64,000 bases of DNA from Terribacillus saccharophilus (GCF_002272075.1 NZ_NPBJ01000041.1:1-64000), one strand, 5' to 3'. Counted from the first letter of the stretch, positions 7,831 to 15,094 are shown. Numbers and translations: made by a program. Notes: generated from the letters alone by a model not told the origin.

Positions 7831-8890
7831 ATTGCATATATTTCTCTAAAATCGCCCTTGCCAAATCATCATACGCATCTCCAAGCGGATGATTTTCTTG
7901 ATAAACAGCCGGTGCAAAGACGCCTTCTTCCTTGTATGGCTGCGCCAGCGGCAAGCGTCCGATCACTTCTGTTTCAAGTGCATCTGCAAGCTTGTCTCCG
8001 CCGCCTTGGCCGAAGACGTATTCTTTCTCACCTGTTGCCTGTACCTCATAGTACGCCATGTTTTCTACAACACCAAGGATTTCATGCTCTGTGCGAAGCG
8101 CCATTTGACCAGCACGTGCAGCAACGAAAGCAGCGTTAGGATGCGGCGTTGTGACGATGATTTCCTTGGAGGACGGCAGCATTGTGTGGATGTCTAATGC
8201 CACATCTCCTGTTCCTGGTGGAAGGTCGACAAGCAAGTAATCCAAATCTTCGCCCCATTGCACTTCTTTGAAGAAGCTTGTCAGCATTTTACCAAGCATT
8301 GGTCCGCGCCAGATGACTGGTCCGTTATCTTCCACGAAGAAGCCCATCGAGATAATCTTCACGCCGAAACGCTCCACTGGTGTAATTTTGTCTTCAACCA
8401 CTTCCGGCCGTTTCTCGATACCCATCATTTCGGGAACACTGAAGCCGTAAATATCTGCATCAATGATACCGACTTTAAAGCCGATACGCGCAAGTGCTAC
8501 TGCCAAATTGACAGTAACCGTAGATTTACCGACACCGCCTTTACCGCTGGCGATGTTGATAAACTTCGTCTTTGTATCCTTGTCCAGCAAAGATTTCTGC
8601 TTACCGGAAGATTGCGACTGGCTGTAGCGGTCCACTACATCCTGTGGCAGCTGATCGAAGCGCAAACCTACTGTTGCAGCTCCTGCATTCTTCAGGACGT
8701 TAACAATTTCCTGCTGCAGCTGCATTTGTTCTGCAGTATTCGCCTTGCCAACCAAAATCTTCACGCTGACATGCCGTTTTTCTTCTTTGATCCGGATATC
8801 CGCGATAGCGCCAGTTTCTCCTAGCGTCGTATGTAGAAAAGGATCTTCGATATCATTCAGAAGCTCCCGTACTTTTTCTTCTGTTACCAT
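7829..8890 (-). CDS. salA: Mrp/NBP35-type ATP-binding protein SalA
   Basis: 353 residues. The N-terminal MIP18/DUF59 domain (about 1-85) is followed by a deviant Walker A P-loop SGKGGVGKST at 115-124 and the ParA/MinD-like ATPase fold. Mrp proteins are linked to Fe-S cluster delivery; the B. subtilis member SalA also affects expression of the regulator scoC. Start ATG 8890 has GGGGG seven bases upstream. The gene lies downstream of cwlD on the same strand, as in B. subtilis, with its own promoter-like element and a palindrome in the leader. Confidence 0.88.
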   Translation of the reverse strand: MVTEEKVRELLNDIEDPFLHTTLGETGAIADIRIKEEKRHVSVKILVGKANTAEQMQLQQEIVNVLKNAGAATVGLRFDQLPQDVVDRYSQSQSSGKQKSLLDKDTKTKFINIASGKGGVGKSTVTVNLAVALARIGFKVGIIDADIYGFSVPEMMGIEKRPEVVEDKITPVERFGVKIISMGFFVEDNGPVIWRGPMLGKMLTSFFKEVQWGEDLDYLLVDLPPGTGDVALDIHTMLPSSKEIIVTTPHPNAAFVAARAGQMALRTEHEILGVVENMAYYEVQATGEKEYVFGQGGGDKLADALETEVIGRLPLAQPYKEEGVFAPAVYQENHPLGDAYDDLARAILEKYMQ

Positions 8891-8917
8891 GTGAACGCCC
8901 CCTACCTAGCTTGTTCC

Positions 8918-8931
8918 GGAAAACGTTTTCC
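8918..8931 (-). promoter_or_regulatory. Perfect 14-base palindrome in the salA leader
   Basis: GGAAAACGTTTTCC. It matches the CcpA cre consensus at 12 of 14 positions, the mismatches being only at the ends. It lies about 11-24 bases downstream of the predicted transcription start. A bound repressor there would act as a roadblock. Which protein binds is not known. Confidence 0.55.
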
Positions 8932-8948
8932 AGATTGCTTTTACCGCT

Positions 8949-8957
8949 AGTATAACA
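8949..8957 (-). promoter_or_regulatory. Extended -10 promoter of salA
   Basis: TGTTATACT on the minus strand, an extended -10 (TGnTATAAT type). Only a poor -35, TTGCCT, is present, 19 bases upstream. The extended -10 can compensate. Confidence 0.5.
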
Positions 8958-8990
8958 CATTCTCAAGACAGCTAGGCAAGCGGCGCTCGG

Positions 8991-9713
8991 TCATTCATCT
9001 TCCGGCATCTTCTCGGTTGTATAACGGAGGATTCCCTCATAAATACTGAAAGCCATCTGTTCCTGATAAGGGGAATCCTTCAAGAGTTCAAGCTCCCGCG
9101 GATTTGACATGAATCCAATTTCGACAAGCGCGCCGGTCGGCTTCGTATGCTTCAGCAGATACATCGTATTCAATGCCAGCGGCACCCGCGTCGTGTTTTC
9201 CAAGTTACGTTTGATTTCATCCTGGATAAAAGTTGCTAATGCTTTACTGCCTGCGTTATCTTCATTGAAAAACGTCTGGGCTCCTGACCATTGGGAAGAA
9301 AGCAATGCGTTCGTATGAATGCTGATATAAAAGTCTGCTTCCTTTTCTTCGATGAAGGCTACCCGATTCCTTATATCCTCTGATTTCCGGCGAGATAGCC
9401 CTTTTGTATCTTCATCCGCCAGATCCACATCATCTTCTCTTGTTAGATAGACCAGCGCACCTGCCTGCTGCAAATAGTCTCGCAGCATTTTTGAGACTGC
9501 TAATGTAATTCCCGCTTCCTGTGTTCCATCTGAACCTTCCGCCCCGCCGTCGACACCACCATGCCCCGGATCTATTACAATCGTCTTGCCAGCTAACGGC
9601 AAGGACCAGGAATGAGAAGATTCCTCTGTCGTGACAATCTTCGGTACGTAGTAAGCGAGCAGCATGATAAACAGCGCAGCTGCTACGGCTCCTGCAATCC
9701 ATCTTCTAGTCAT
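8991..9713 (-). CDS. cwlD: Spore cortex N-acetylmuramoyl-L-alanine amidase CwlD
   Basis: 240 residues with one N-terminal membrane segment (about 5-22) and an Amidase_3 zinc hydrolase domain. CwlD removes stem peptides so that muramic-delta-lactam can form in the spore cortex. Predicted zinc/catalytic residues are visible: His51 (DPGHGG), Glu66, His133 (SIHTNA) and Glu198 (VEIGFMSN). The ATG at 9713 is used because GGGAGGAAG precedes it by five bases; an in-frame upstream extension of 15 codons has no such support. It lies just upstream of salA. Confidence 0.9.
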   Translation of the reverse strand: MTRRWIAGAVAAALFIMLLAYYVPKIVTTEESSHSWSLPLAGKTIVIDPGHGGVDGGAEGSDGTQEAGITLAVSKMLRDYLQQAGALVYLTREDDVDLADEDTKGLSRRKSEDIRNRVAFIEEKEADFYISIHTNALLSSQWSGAQTFFNEDNAGSKALATFIQDEIKRNLENTTRVPLALNTMYLLKHTKPTGALVEIGFMSNPRELELLKDSPYQEQMAFSIYEGILRYTTEKMPEDE

Positions 9714-9744
9714 TCGTGCTTCCTCCCATACCGCGCATTTGTAC

Positions 9745-9773
9745 ACTATATGGGACAACCATACTGGATATAC
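9745..9773 (-). promoter_or_regulatory. Candidate sigma-E promoter of cwlD
   Basis: Minus-strand GTATATC (9767-9773), 14-base spacer, CATATAGT (9745-9752). It is close to the sigma-E pattern KMATATT-N14-CATACANT. cwlD of B. subtilis is mother-cell expressed, which supports the call. Confidence 0.55.
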
Positions 9774-9781
9774 GCTCTTCT

Positions 9782-9809
9782 TTGGAATTTATGCGGGCAC
9801 TGGTATAAT
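9782..9809 (+). promoter_or_regulatory. Sigma-A promoter with extended -10 for the Nudix/VOC operon
   Basis: TTGGAA (9782-9787), 16-base spacer, TATAAT (9804-9809) preceded by TGG, giving a perfect extended -10. It is divergent from the cwlD promoter, whose -35 lies 8 bases away. Confidence 0.7.
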
Positions 9810-9850
9810 GAAGCTAGTATTAATAAGAATGACAGAAAAGGACGTACAAA

Positions 9851-10063
9851 ATGAATTTCGATAATCAGACGAAACGCTTATATTTGAATGTTGGTATTTA
9901 TATCGTGCTGGGCGGATTGAGCTTTTTGCTTTACTTACTTCATGATAACTTGATCATTGTGGGAATCTGTTTGCTCGTCAGCTACTTGATCAGTTATGGT
10001 ATCTCCAATTCTCTTTTTCCTCGCAGCAAAGATACCTTCTACCCGAAGGATGAAAGGAAGTAA
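9851..10063 (+). CDS. Small two-helix membrane protein, function unknown
   Basis: 70 residues. Two hydrophobic segments (about 14-28 and 34-52) are separated by a short LHDN turn, with a charged C-terminal tail ending KDERK. I do not recognise the family. ATG 9851 has AAAGGA eight bases upstream, and a strong promoter lies 42 bases ahead. First gene of an apparent plus-strand operon with a Nudix hydrolase, another small membrane protein and a VOC protein. Confidence 0.65.
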   Translation: MNFDNQTKRLYLNVGIYIVLGGLSFLLYLLHDNLIIVGICLLVSYLISYGISNSLFPRSKDTFYPKDERK

Positions 10064-10068
10064 TAACG

Positions 10069-10515
10069 TTGGCCAACTATATCATGGACTTACGTGAAAC
10101 AGTCGGCAGCCGGCCGCTAGTCATGGCCGGTGCCGGTGTAATCGTCCGGAATGAATTCGGAAATCTGCTCTTACAGCTCAGAGCGGATACAAAGGATTGG
10201 GGACTTCCCGGCGGCGCTTTGGAGCTCGGAGAATCACTGGAAGACACAGCTAGACGAGAGCTTTTTGAGGAAACAGGACTGCATGCAGAGCGATTCAGCT
10301 TTCTGCGTATGTGTTCAGGGCCTGAGTTCTATGCCAAGTATCCAAACGGTGACGAAGTGTACAACGTCATATCTGTTTATGAGGCTTACGACGTTTCAGG
10401 CGAATTCACTATGCTTGATGGAGAAAGCCTTGATTTACGGTATTTCCCTCTAGATGACCTGCCCGAACTCAACCATATCACCCAGAAGATGCTTTCTGGC
10501 CTACTCATTCCATAA
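10069..10515 (+). CDS. Nudix hydrolase
   Basis: 148 residues. The Nudix box is complete at 48-70: GG, E52, E55, then RELFEETG, fitting GX5EX7REUXEEXGU. Such enzymes hydrolyse nucleoside diphosphates linked to another moiety, using Mg2+ or Mn2+; the substrate cannot be deduced. TTG at 10069 is chosen because AAGGAAG lies eight bases upstream. The first ATG, five codons later, has no SD. Five bases after the preceding gene, so likely cotranscribed. Confidence 0.82.
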   Translation: MANYIMDLRETVGSRPLVMAGAGVIVRNEFGNLLLQLRADTKDWGLPGGALELGESLEDTARRELFEETGLHAERFSFLRMCSGPEFYAKYPNGDEVYNVISVYEAYDVSGEFTMLDGESLDLRYFPLDDLPELNHITQKMLSGLLIP

Positions 10516-10527
10516 AGGGGCACGATT

Positions 10528-10710
10528 ATGACAAGAAAAACCTGGATGTACTTATTCATCATGCTAGCCGGCTTATCCATGGGCTTGTATAATAACTTCA
10601 CCAACATAGGAACGTTGCTGGTCATGATCCTGCTTAGTGCCGCTGCCGTGATCATGATCATCTTTAACATCAGTGTAGGGCTCAAAAACCGGCGACAAAA
10701 AAAACAATAG
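10528..10710 (+). CDS. Small membrane protein, function unknown
   Basis: 60 residues with two hydrophobic stretches (about 7-20 and 27-48) and a strongly basic C-terminus NRRQKKQ. No family recognised. It starts 12 bases after the Nudix gene and is followed closely by the VOC gene. The GGGGC before the ATG is a modest SD. Confidence 0.6.
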   Translation: MTRKTWMYLFIMLAGLSMGLYNNFTNIGTLLVMILLSAAAVIMIIFNISVGLKNRRQKKQ

Positions 10711-10724
10711 GAGTGTTTGCCGAA

Positions 10725-11159
10725 ATGAACCAGATCAACTTGATTTGCTTAGGTGTTAATGACATGCAAGCTTCACTTGCTTTCTACCGTGATGGCCTGG
10801 ATTTCAAGACAAGCGTGAAAGAGAACTCACCGAATATCGTCTTCTTCAATAACAGAGGAACGAAGCTGGAATTGTTTCCGCTTGATGCATTACGCAAGGA
10901 TATCAATCCGGATAATCCTCCTGAAACAGGAACTGGATTTCCTGGGTTCACACTTGCTTATAATGCCAAGACGGCACAGGAAGTCGACTATGTAATTGAA
11001 AAAGCGGCACGTGCTGGTGCTACAATCGTCAAACAGCCGCAACGTGTGGATTGGGGTGGCTACAGTGGTTATTTCACTGACCCTAACGGCTATTATTGGG
11101 AAGTAGCGTTTAGTGAGCATTGGAAGTTCGACGAAAACAATATGCTGATCATTGATTAA
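10725..11159 (+). CDS. VOC superfamily protein (glyoxalase/bleomycin-resistance fold)
   Basis: 144 residues. Two beta-alpha-beta-beta-beta modules are seen: an N-terminal module with DMQASLAFYRDGLDF and a C-terminal module with GYFTDPNGYYWEVAF. The latter carries the usual Glu metal ligand (EVAF). Substrate unknown. ATG 10725 is preferred over an in-frame GTG at 10713, which abuts the AGGAG. Last gene of the operon, ending at a shared terminator. Confidence 0.8.
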   Translation: MNQINLICLGVNDMQASLAFYRDGLDFKTSVKENSPNIVFFNNRGTKLELFPLDALRKDINPDNPPETGTGFPGFTLAYNAKTAQEVDYVIEKAARAGATIVKQPQRVDWGGYSGYFTDPNGYYWEVAFSEHWKFDENNMLIID

Positions 11160-11162
11160 AGC

Positions 11163-11196
11163 AAAAAGCCAGAAGCATGTTCGCTTCTGGCTTTTT
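11163..11196. terminator. Bidirectional terminator between the VOC gene and the CDF exporter
   Basis: AAAAAGCCAGAAGC (11163-11176) pairs perfectly with GCTTCTGGCTTTTT (11183-11196). Flanking A and T runs allow termination on both strands. Confidence 0.9.
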
Positions 11197-12064
11197 ATTG
11201 TGGTTCAACATGAACATTTACCCAATAGACGTCATGCTCTCGCTTCAACGTCTTCTCAACTGTTGTTGCTACATCATGGGCTTGCCGGATGTCCAGCGTG
11301 GAATTGACCAAGATCTCTGTATCAACGATGGCATTATTGCCGTAGCTTCTTGCTTTCATCGTCTTTATGCCCTTTACACCTTGGATTTTCATTATTGTCT
11401 CCGTATACGAAACCATTAGTGTTTCATCGAATCCATCGGTCAGCTGATGAGAAGAAGAAGTGAAGATATCCCAAGCCGTCTTACAGATGATCAAACCAAC
11501 AATAATTGCTGCCAGAGGGTCGAGCCAAGGCAACCCGAGCTGCGAGCCAACGATACCAACTACAGTACCTACACTTACAAGTGCATCCGATAGATTATCT
11601 TTTGCTGCTGCCTTTACAGATTGACTGTTTATTTTCGAACCCAGCCGCATATTATAGCGATAGACAAAAAACATAACGATTGCCCCGAATACGCCTGTCC
11701 AGGCTGCCATCATATCTGGTGCCTCGTTCGACCCATCAAATACATTCAGCACAGCTGTATATAGTACTTGCAGACCGACCGTCATCATGATAAAGGAAGC
11801 AATAAGACTTGCGACCGTCTCCGCCTTCCAATGACCGTAAGGATGATCTGCATCAGGTGGCTTCCTCGCCAGTTTTAGCCCGATCAATACAGCAACAGAA
11901 GCGACAATATCTGTAGCATTATTTAAACCGTCCGCCCGCAAAGCAGCCGATCCACTTAAAAATCCAACAATTAGTTTCAAAGAGGACAAGACAAGATAAG
12001 CACCGATACTAATATAAACTCCGCGCTCTCCCATCTTCAGTTCTTTGTATTTTTCATTCTCCAA
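11195..12064 (-). CDS. Cation diffusion facilitator metal exporter (MneP/MneS-like)
   Basis: 289 residues, six predicted membrane helices and a C-terminal cytoplasmic metal-sensing domain. The TM2 site reads DGLNNATD (45-52) and the TM5 site DNLSD (156-160). This N/D plus DxxxD set suits the Mn2+/Fe2+ branch better than the HxxxD zinc exporters. The conserved cytosolic HPYGH motif is at 74-78. Monocistronic and convergent with the VOC operon. The palindrome CCCAACATTGGG at 12107-12118 sits directly upstream of a possible extended -10 and may be an operator. Confidence 0.82.
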   Translation of the reverse strand: MENEKYKELKMGERGVYISIGAYLVLSSLKLIVGFLSGSAALRADGLNNATDIVASVAVLIGLKLARKPPDADHPYGHWKAETVASLIASFIMMTVGLQVLYTAVLNVFDGSNEAPDMMAAWTGVFGAIVMFFVYRYNMRLGSKINSQSVKAAAKDNLSDALVSVGTVVGIVGSQLGLPWLDPLAAIIVGLIICKTAWDIFTSSSHQLTDGFDETLMVSYTETIMKIQGVKGIKTMKARSYGNNAIVDTEILVNSTLDIRQAHDVATTVEKTLKREHDVYWVNVHVEPQ

Positions 12065-12241
12065 CGCCTCGTCAGCCCTTTCATTCCAGTTCCATCATCA
12101 TATCAGCCCAACATTGGGTGGGTCTACAGCAACGTTTTTTCTAGATGCCATATGAATAGCCACAAGCTAATAGTTTTTCCCTTAGCAAAAGCGCTGACAA
12201 TTCACAAAAGGAGAGCTAGTCAAACGATTGATCAAGATAGG

Positions 12242-12269
12242 CACCAACCGCCCATAGGTGCATAAGCTA
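12242..12269 (+). promoter_or_regulatory. Candidate sigma-K/sigma-E type promoter of a small membrane protein
   Basis: CACC (12242-12245) and, 15 bases on, CATAAGCTA (12261-12269), preceded by G. This fits the late mother-cell pattern mACm...GCATANNNTA. It would start transcription very close to the SD of the gene at 12294, so this is tentative. Confidence 0.35.
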
Positions 12270-12293
12270 GCGTGAGGAAGGAGCGATGATAAG

Positions 12294-12500
12294 TTGAATA
12301 ACAATAACAACGATACTGTCATTGTCGAAGAGGAAAGATATGAGTTCATCGCCACGGTGATATCTTATATAGGCCTAATCCTGTCCCTGATCGGAGCAAC
12401 AATTGCACTTTACATTTCCTATGCCTCTTACAAAAGATCTGTACAGAATAAAGGAAGCGGAAACGGGTATGGCGCCGTCACAACTGCTGTTATTGCATAA
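12294..12500 (+). CDS. Small single-helix membrane protein, function unknown
   Basis: 68 residues. An Asn-rich start (NNNNND) and an acidic stretch lead into one membrane segment (about 22-44), then a Gly-rich tail. TTG at 12294 is the start, with AAGGAG ten bases upstream. Family not recognised. Its terminator follows at once. A sporulation-type promoter motif upstream suggests, but does not show, late mother-cell expression. Confidence 0.55.
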   Translation: MNNNNNDTVIVEEERYEFIATVISYIGLILSLIGATIALYISYASYKRSVQNKGSGNGYGAVTTAVIA

Positions 12501-12509
12501 GCATGAAAT

Positions 12510-12548
12510 AGCCTCTTGTTTACTAGAATGGTACAGAGGCTCTTTTAT
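12510..12548 (+). terminator. Terminator after the 68-residue protein gene
   Basis: AGCCTCT (12510-12516) with extra pairing to ACA, and AGAGGCT, around a loop of about 13 bases, followed by CTTTTATT. Confidence 0.65.
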
Positions 12549-12584
12549 TAAGAGTTCTGAAGACAAGCCTAAGGAGGATGAAGG

Positions 12585-12746
12585 ATGAAAGAAGATCTGG
12601 AACAGCGCATCCGTCTGCTCGAGCTGGAATTAGATAAAATGAAAGAGGAAAACAAGCACCCCCGACACAGCTGGATATGGGCTTTTGTTCCGATACTAGC
12701 ATTGCTTATCCCGATAGCGGCCATCCTCCGCGATACATTCAATTAA
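12585..12746 (+). CDS. 53-residue coiled-coil/membrane protein, function unknown
   Basis: ATG 12585 is preceded by AAGGAGG with a seven-base gap, an excellent SD. The N-terminal half is heptad-like (LEQRIRLLELELDKM), suggesting a short coiled coil. The C-terminal half is one membrane segment (IWAFVPILALLIPIAAIL, about 31-48). Stop TAA at 12744-12746. No family recognised. The SD and amphipathic/hydrophobic design make it a credible gene despite its length. Confidence 0.6.
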   Translation: MKEDLEQRIRLLELELDKMKEENKHPRHSWIWAFVPILALLIPIAAILRDTFN

Positions 12747-12828
12747 AAAAGCCGAATTATTTGGGCTGCTGTCCTGCGCCTTCCGCTCTTGCCCGTCATA
12801 CACTGGCACAGAAAGGAAGGTGTTTTTC

Positions 12829-13143
12829 ATGCAAGAACAAAATCAAGATTTTGTACCTTATCACACTGACGAGCAAGTTCAATATTCTTATCCCGTTTAT
12901 ACGGATGAATACCGACGCCGTCCTGGATATGGCTTCGGTGGCTTCGGTCGTCCTGGATTCGGTTATGGCCGCCCTGGGTTCGGCTACGGAGGCGGACCAT
13001 TTCTAGGTGGTGTCGTCGGCGGACTTATCGGCAGCAGCTTGCTTTATCCGCCTTATTATAACCGGCCACGGCCTTACCCATACTATCCTTATCCATACCC
13101 TTACTATAACTATCCTTACTATGGTTACGGATACGGATATTAA
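12829..13143 (+). CDS. Gly/Tyr/Pro-rich low-complexity protein, possibly spore-associated
   Basis: 104 residues. The start is polar (QEQNQDFVPYHTDEQ). Then come repeats of RPGFGYG-type units, a hydrophobic Gly-rich stretch (GPFLGGVVGGLIGSSLLY), and a tail of Pro-Tyr and Gly-Tyr pairs. ATG 12829 has AAGGAAGG eight bases upstream. CATACACT at 12797-12804 matches a sigma-E -10, but no convincing -35 was found. Spore coat or cell-surface proteins often look like this; function is unproven. Confidence 0.65.
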   Translation: MQEQNQDFVPYHTDEQVQYSYPVYTDEYRRRPGYGFGGFGRPGFGYGRPGFGYGGGPFLGGVVGGLIGSSLLYPPYYNRPRPYPYYPYPYPYYNYPYYGYGYGY

Positions 13144-13150
13144 TATACGA

Positions 13151-13175
13151 AGAGGGATAACAGTCCCTCTTTTTG
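13151..13175 (+). terminator. Terminator of the Gly/Tyr-rich protein gene
   Basis: AGAGGGA (13151-13157) and TCCCTCT (13164-13170), followed by TTTT. Confidence 0.75.
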
Positions 13176-13230
13176 TTATGTTTTCATCACGCATAGGAAA
13201 GCTTATGTCGTCAGACAAAGGTGACGGAAG

Positions 13231-13258
13231 TTGCGTGTTATCATATTACTGATAATAT
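13231..13258 (+). promoter_or_regulatory. Sigma-A promoter of the MazG-like gene
   Basis: TTGCGT (13231-13236), 16-base spacer, TAATAT (13253-13258) preceded by TGA, giving an extended -10. Confidence 0.55.
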
Positions 13259-13315
13259 TAATTAGAAATTTAGCGCATTAGGTAGATGGAGGAGAAAAGA
13301 TGAAGGAGGAGCAAG

Positions 13316-13816
13316 ATGACGAAACAATATAACCAAGTGAAAGAATTCCATAAAGCATTCGATCTTTTACACAATGATAATCCAACTCCTATGAGTAAGG
13401 AGATAGCTTTAAAACGTGCCGTATGGTCAGGTGAGGAATTAATTGAATTTCTATATGCTACCGTAGGCGGAAACATCTCTGAGTCCGAAAATCTCTATGA
13501 ACAATTCATGGCAGGGTTAGACAATGCTAAATCCAAAATACGCGAAGAGCAAAAACCAGTAGAAGACATTCTTGTTGCACAAGCAGACGCACTGATCGAC
13601 GAAGCCTACTTTAACAATGGTTCCTTTACTATTCTAGGTGTTAAGCCTGAACCACTATTTGATATTGTACATGAAGCTAATATGGGCAAGTTGCACAATG
13701 GTGTTGCTAAGTATCGAGAAAGTGATGGCAAAATAATCAAACCGGAAAACTGGGAAAGAGATTTTGCTCCTGAAAAAAGATTGAAAGTTGAAATTGATCG
13801 TCAAGCAAGTACATAA
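13316..13816 (+). CDS. All-alpha NTP pyrophosphohydrolase (MazG/HisE-like)
   Basis: 166 residues. The helical segments with FHKAFDLLHNDNPTP, RAVWSGEELIEFLYAT and a central EDILVAQADALIDEAYFNNGSF (D, D and E metal-ligand candidates) match MazG/PRA-PH-like NTP pyrophosphatases. Such enzymes hydrolyse non-canonical NTPs; the substrate here is unknown. ATG 13316 has AAGGAGGAG upstream. Monocistronic, between its own promoter and a bidirectional terminator. The codons look more A/T-rich than those of the ribosomal genes nearby. Confidence 0.65.
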   Translation: MTKQYNQVKEFHKAFDLLHNDNPTPMSKEIALKRAVWSGEELIEFLYATVGGNISESENLYEQFMAGLDNAKSKIREEQKPVEDILVAQADALIDEAYFNNGSFTILGVKPEPLFDIVHEANMGKLHNGVAKYRESDGKIIKPENWERDFAPEKRLKVEIDRQAST

Positions 13817-13836
13817 CAGTACACTAACATTTCCAC

Positions 13837-13868
13837 AAAAAAGCATACCCTTATTGGTATGCTTTTTT
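13837..13868. terminator. Bidirectional terminator
   Basis: AAAAAAGCATACC (13837-13849) and GGTATGCTTTTTT (13856-13868) form a perfect stem with a six-base loop. It serves the convergent MazG-like and DUF4064-like genes. Confidence 0.9.
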
Positions 13869-14170
13869 CAGTATCGGCTTCCTTTACGGGTCATTTTGAC
13901 AAATGCGGCGATGAGCATCAGTACACCAGGTAAGAGGAAGTATAATAGCACAGCATAGACACCTACTGCTGCCGCTACAATAAGGAGAACACCACCAAGA
14001 ACCGATTTCCGATCAAGCAAGAATGCGGCGATGATGCCTAGGACACCAGCTGCAATTCCAAGTAATCCGAAGTTTCCGACTGTATACGTATTTTCAATTA
14101 AGGTAAAGAACATAGCTAGAAGTGAGGCAATGATACCAAAAATGCCTCCTACAATTGCGACTGTTTTCAT
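13868..14170 (-). CDS. Small four-helix membrane protein (DUF4064-like)
   Basis: 100 residues, hydrophobic throughout with about four membrane segments, Gly-rich (GIIASLLAMFF, GLLGIAAGVLGIIAAFLL) and a basic C-terminus. ATG 14170 has AAGGGAG eight bases upstream; an in-frame ATG at 14188 overlaps that SD region. Function unknown. Confidence 0.65.
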   Translation of the reverse strand: MKTVAIVGGIFGIIASLLAMFFTLIENTYTVGNFGLLGIAAGVLGIIAAFLLDRKSVLGGVLLIVAAAVGVYAVLLYFLLPGVLMLIAAFVKMTRKGSRY

Positions 14171-14245
14171 AGTTAATACTCCCTTCATTGCTGCATTAAC
14201 TTCCTATCTCTATATCACTCCAGCGTGAAGCTAAACATTTGGACG

Positions 14246-14282
14246 CAAAAAAGGGAGTAAATCACTAGTAGTGATTTACTCC
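14246..14282 (-). terminator. Terminator overlapping the glycerophosphodiesterase stop codon
   Basis: GGAGTAAATCACTA (14254-14267) and TAGTGATTTACTCC (14269-14282) are perfect complements around one base. On the minus strand a T-run follows. The TAA stop at 14276-14278 lies inside the stem. Confidence 0.8.
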
Positions 14283-15094
14283 TTTATCTCCATCTTATTT
14301 GCCAAAAAGGCCGGATCATCCGAGAAAATTCCATCTACTTCGTATTGAAGCATCTTCTCTGTCCATTCCTTTTCATCTCCTCGGTAATAGGCATGAATCT
14401 CGAGCTTATGATTCTGTATTAAATCAACTACTGATTCTTCTAGAATGCCGGCATAGATACCCACACCAATTGCAATATCTTTTATTGCTTGAAGATCTTC
14501 CCTATCCAACTGCTCCACATCTTTTTTCTTCAGCAGCTGAACCAACGTAAGCTCAGGATCGAGTTCGTGCAGTGCATTGATGCTGTCTTTGCTGAATGAT
14601 TGCAGAATGACTTGATCCTGTGGGATAGCATACTGCTTTAGCAATTGCAGTAGTTGCTTCTCCATGACAAGCTTTCCCTTATCATCTTCGCGTGTCTCAA
14701 TATAATAATGTACTTCGCTGCCATATCGTTTCAGAATCTCTTCCATAGTCGGTACTGTCTGCCCTTCTCCCGCATCAAGTGCCTTTACCTTTTTCAAAGT
14801 AAGCTCTTCGACCAATCCCTTTCCGTCAGTTGTCCGATCAACTGTTTCATCATGCATTGCAACCAATTCTCCATCCGCTGTCCTGCGCAAATCGATTTCG
14901 ATATAATCCGCTTCATCATCTATGGCCTGATCATAAGAAAGAAACGTATGCTCAGGCTCAACGGCAGATGCTCCGCGATGTGCAATGATTAGTGGACTAT
15001 AGTCAGAACCACCATTGGCAGCTTCTGTATGGATTGAGGAGCAGCCCGACAGCAAAAGCACACATATTAATAAGAATGTAATAGATTGTCTCAT
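14276..15094 (-). CDS. Glycerophosphodiester phosphodiesterase, lipoprotein
   Basis: 272 residues. The lipoprotein signal ends in LSGC with Cys18, so it is anchored outside the membrane. The GDPD domain shows HRGAS (His39, Arg40), EPEHT, IEID (Glu66, Asp68) and the catalytic His81 in MHDETVDRTTDG. It should release glycerol-3-phosphate from glycerophosphodiesters. The SD before ATG 15094 is poor, suggesting weak translation. Single gene with its own terminator. Confidence 0.88.
   Translation of the reverse strand: MRQSITFLLICVLLLSGCSSIHTEAANGGSDYSPLIIAHRGASAVEPEHTFLSYDQAIDDEADYIEIDLRRTADGELVAMHDETVDRTTDGKGLVEELTLKKVKALDAGEGQTVPTMEEILKRYGSEVHYYIETREDDKGKLVMEKQLLQLLKQYAIPQDQVILQSFSKDSINALHELDPELTLVQLLKKKDVEQLDREDLQAIKDIAIGVGIYAGILEESVVDLIQNHKLEIHAYYRGDEKEWTEKMLQYEVDGIFSDDPAFLANKMEIKE

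Noticed and set aside
8258-8824. A 188-residue plus-strand frame within salA
   Set aside because: Antisense shadow of salA; His/Phe/Cys-rich composition, no SD.
12107-12118. Palindrome CCCAACATTGGG before the CDF gene as a firm operator
   Set aside because: Short arms and no second site; noted in the gene entry only as a possibility.
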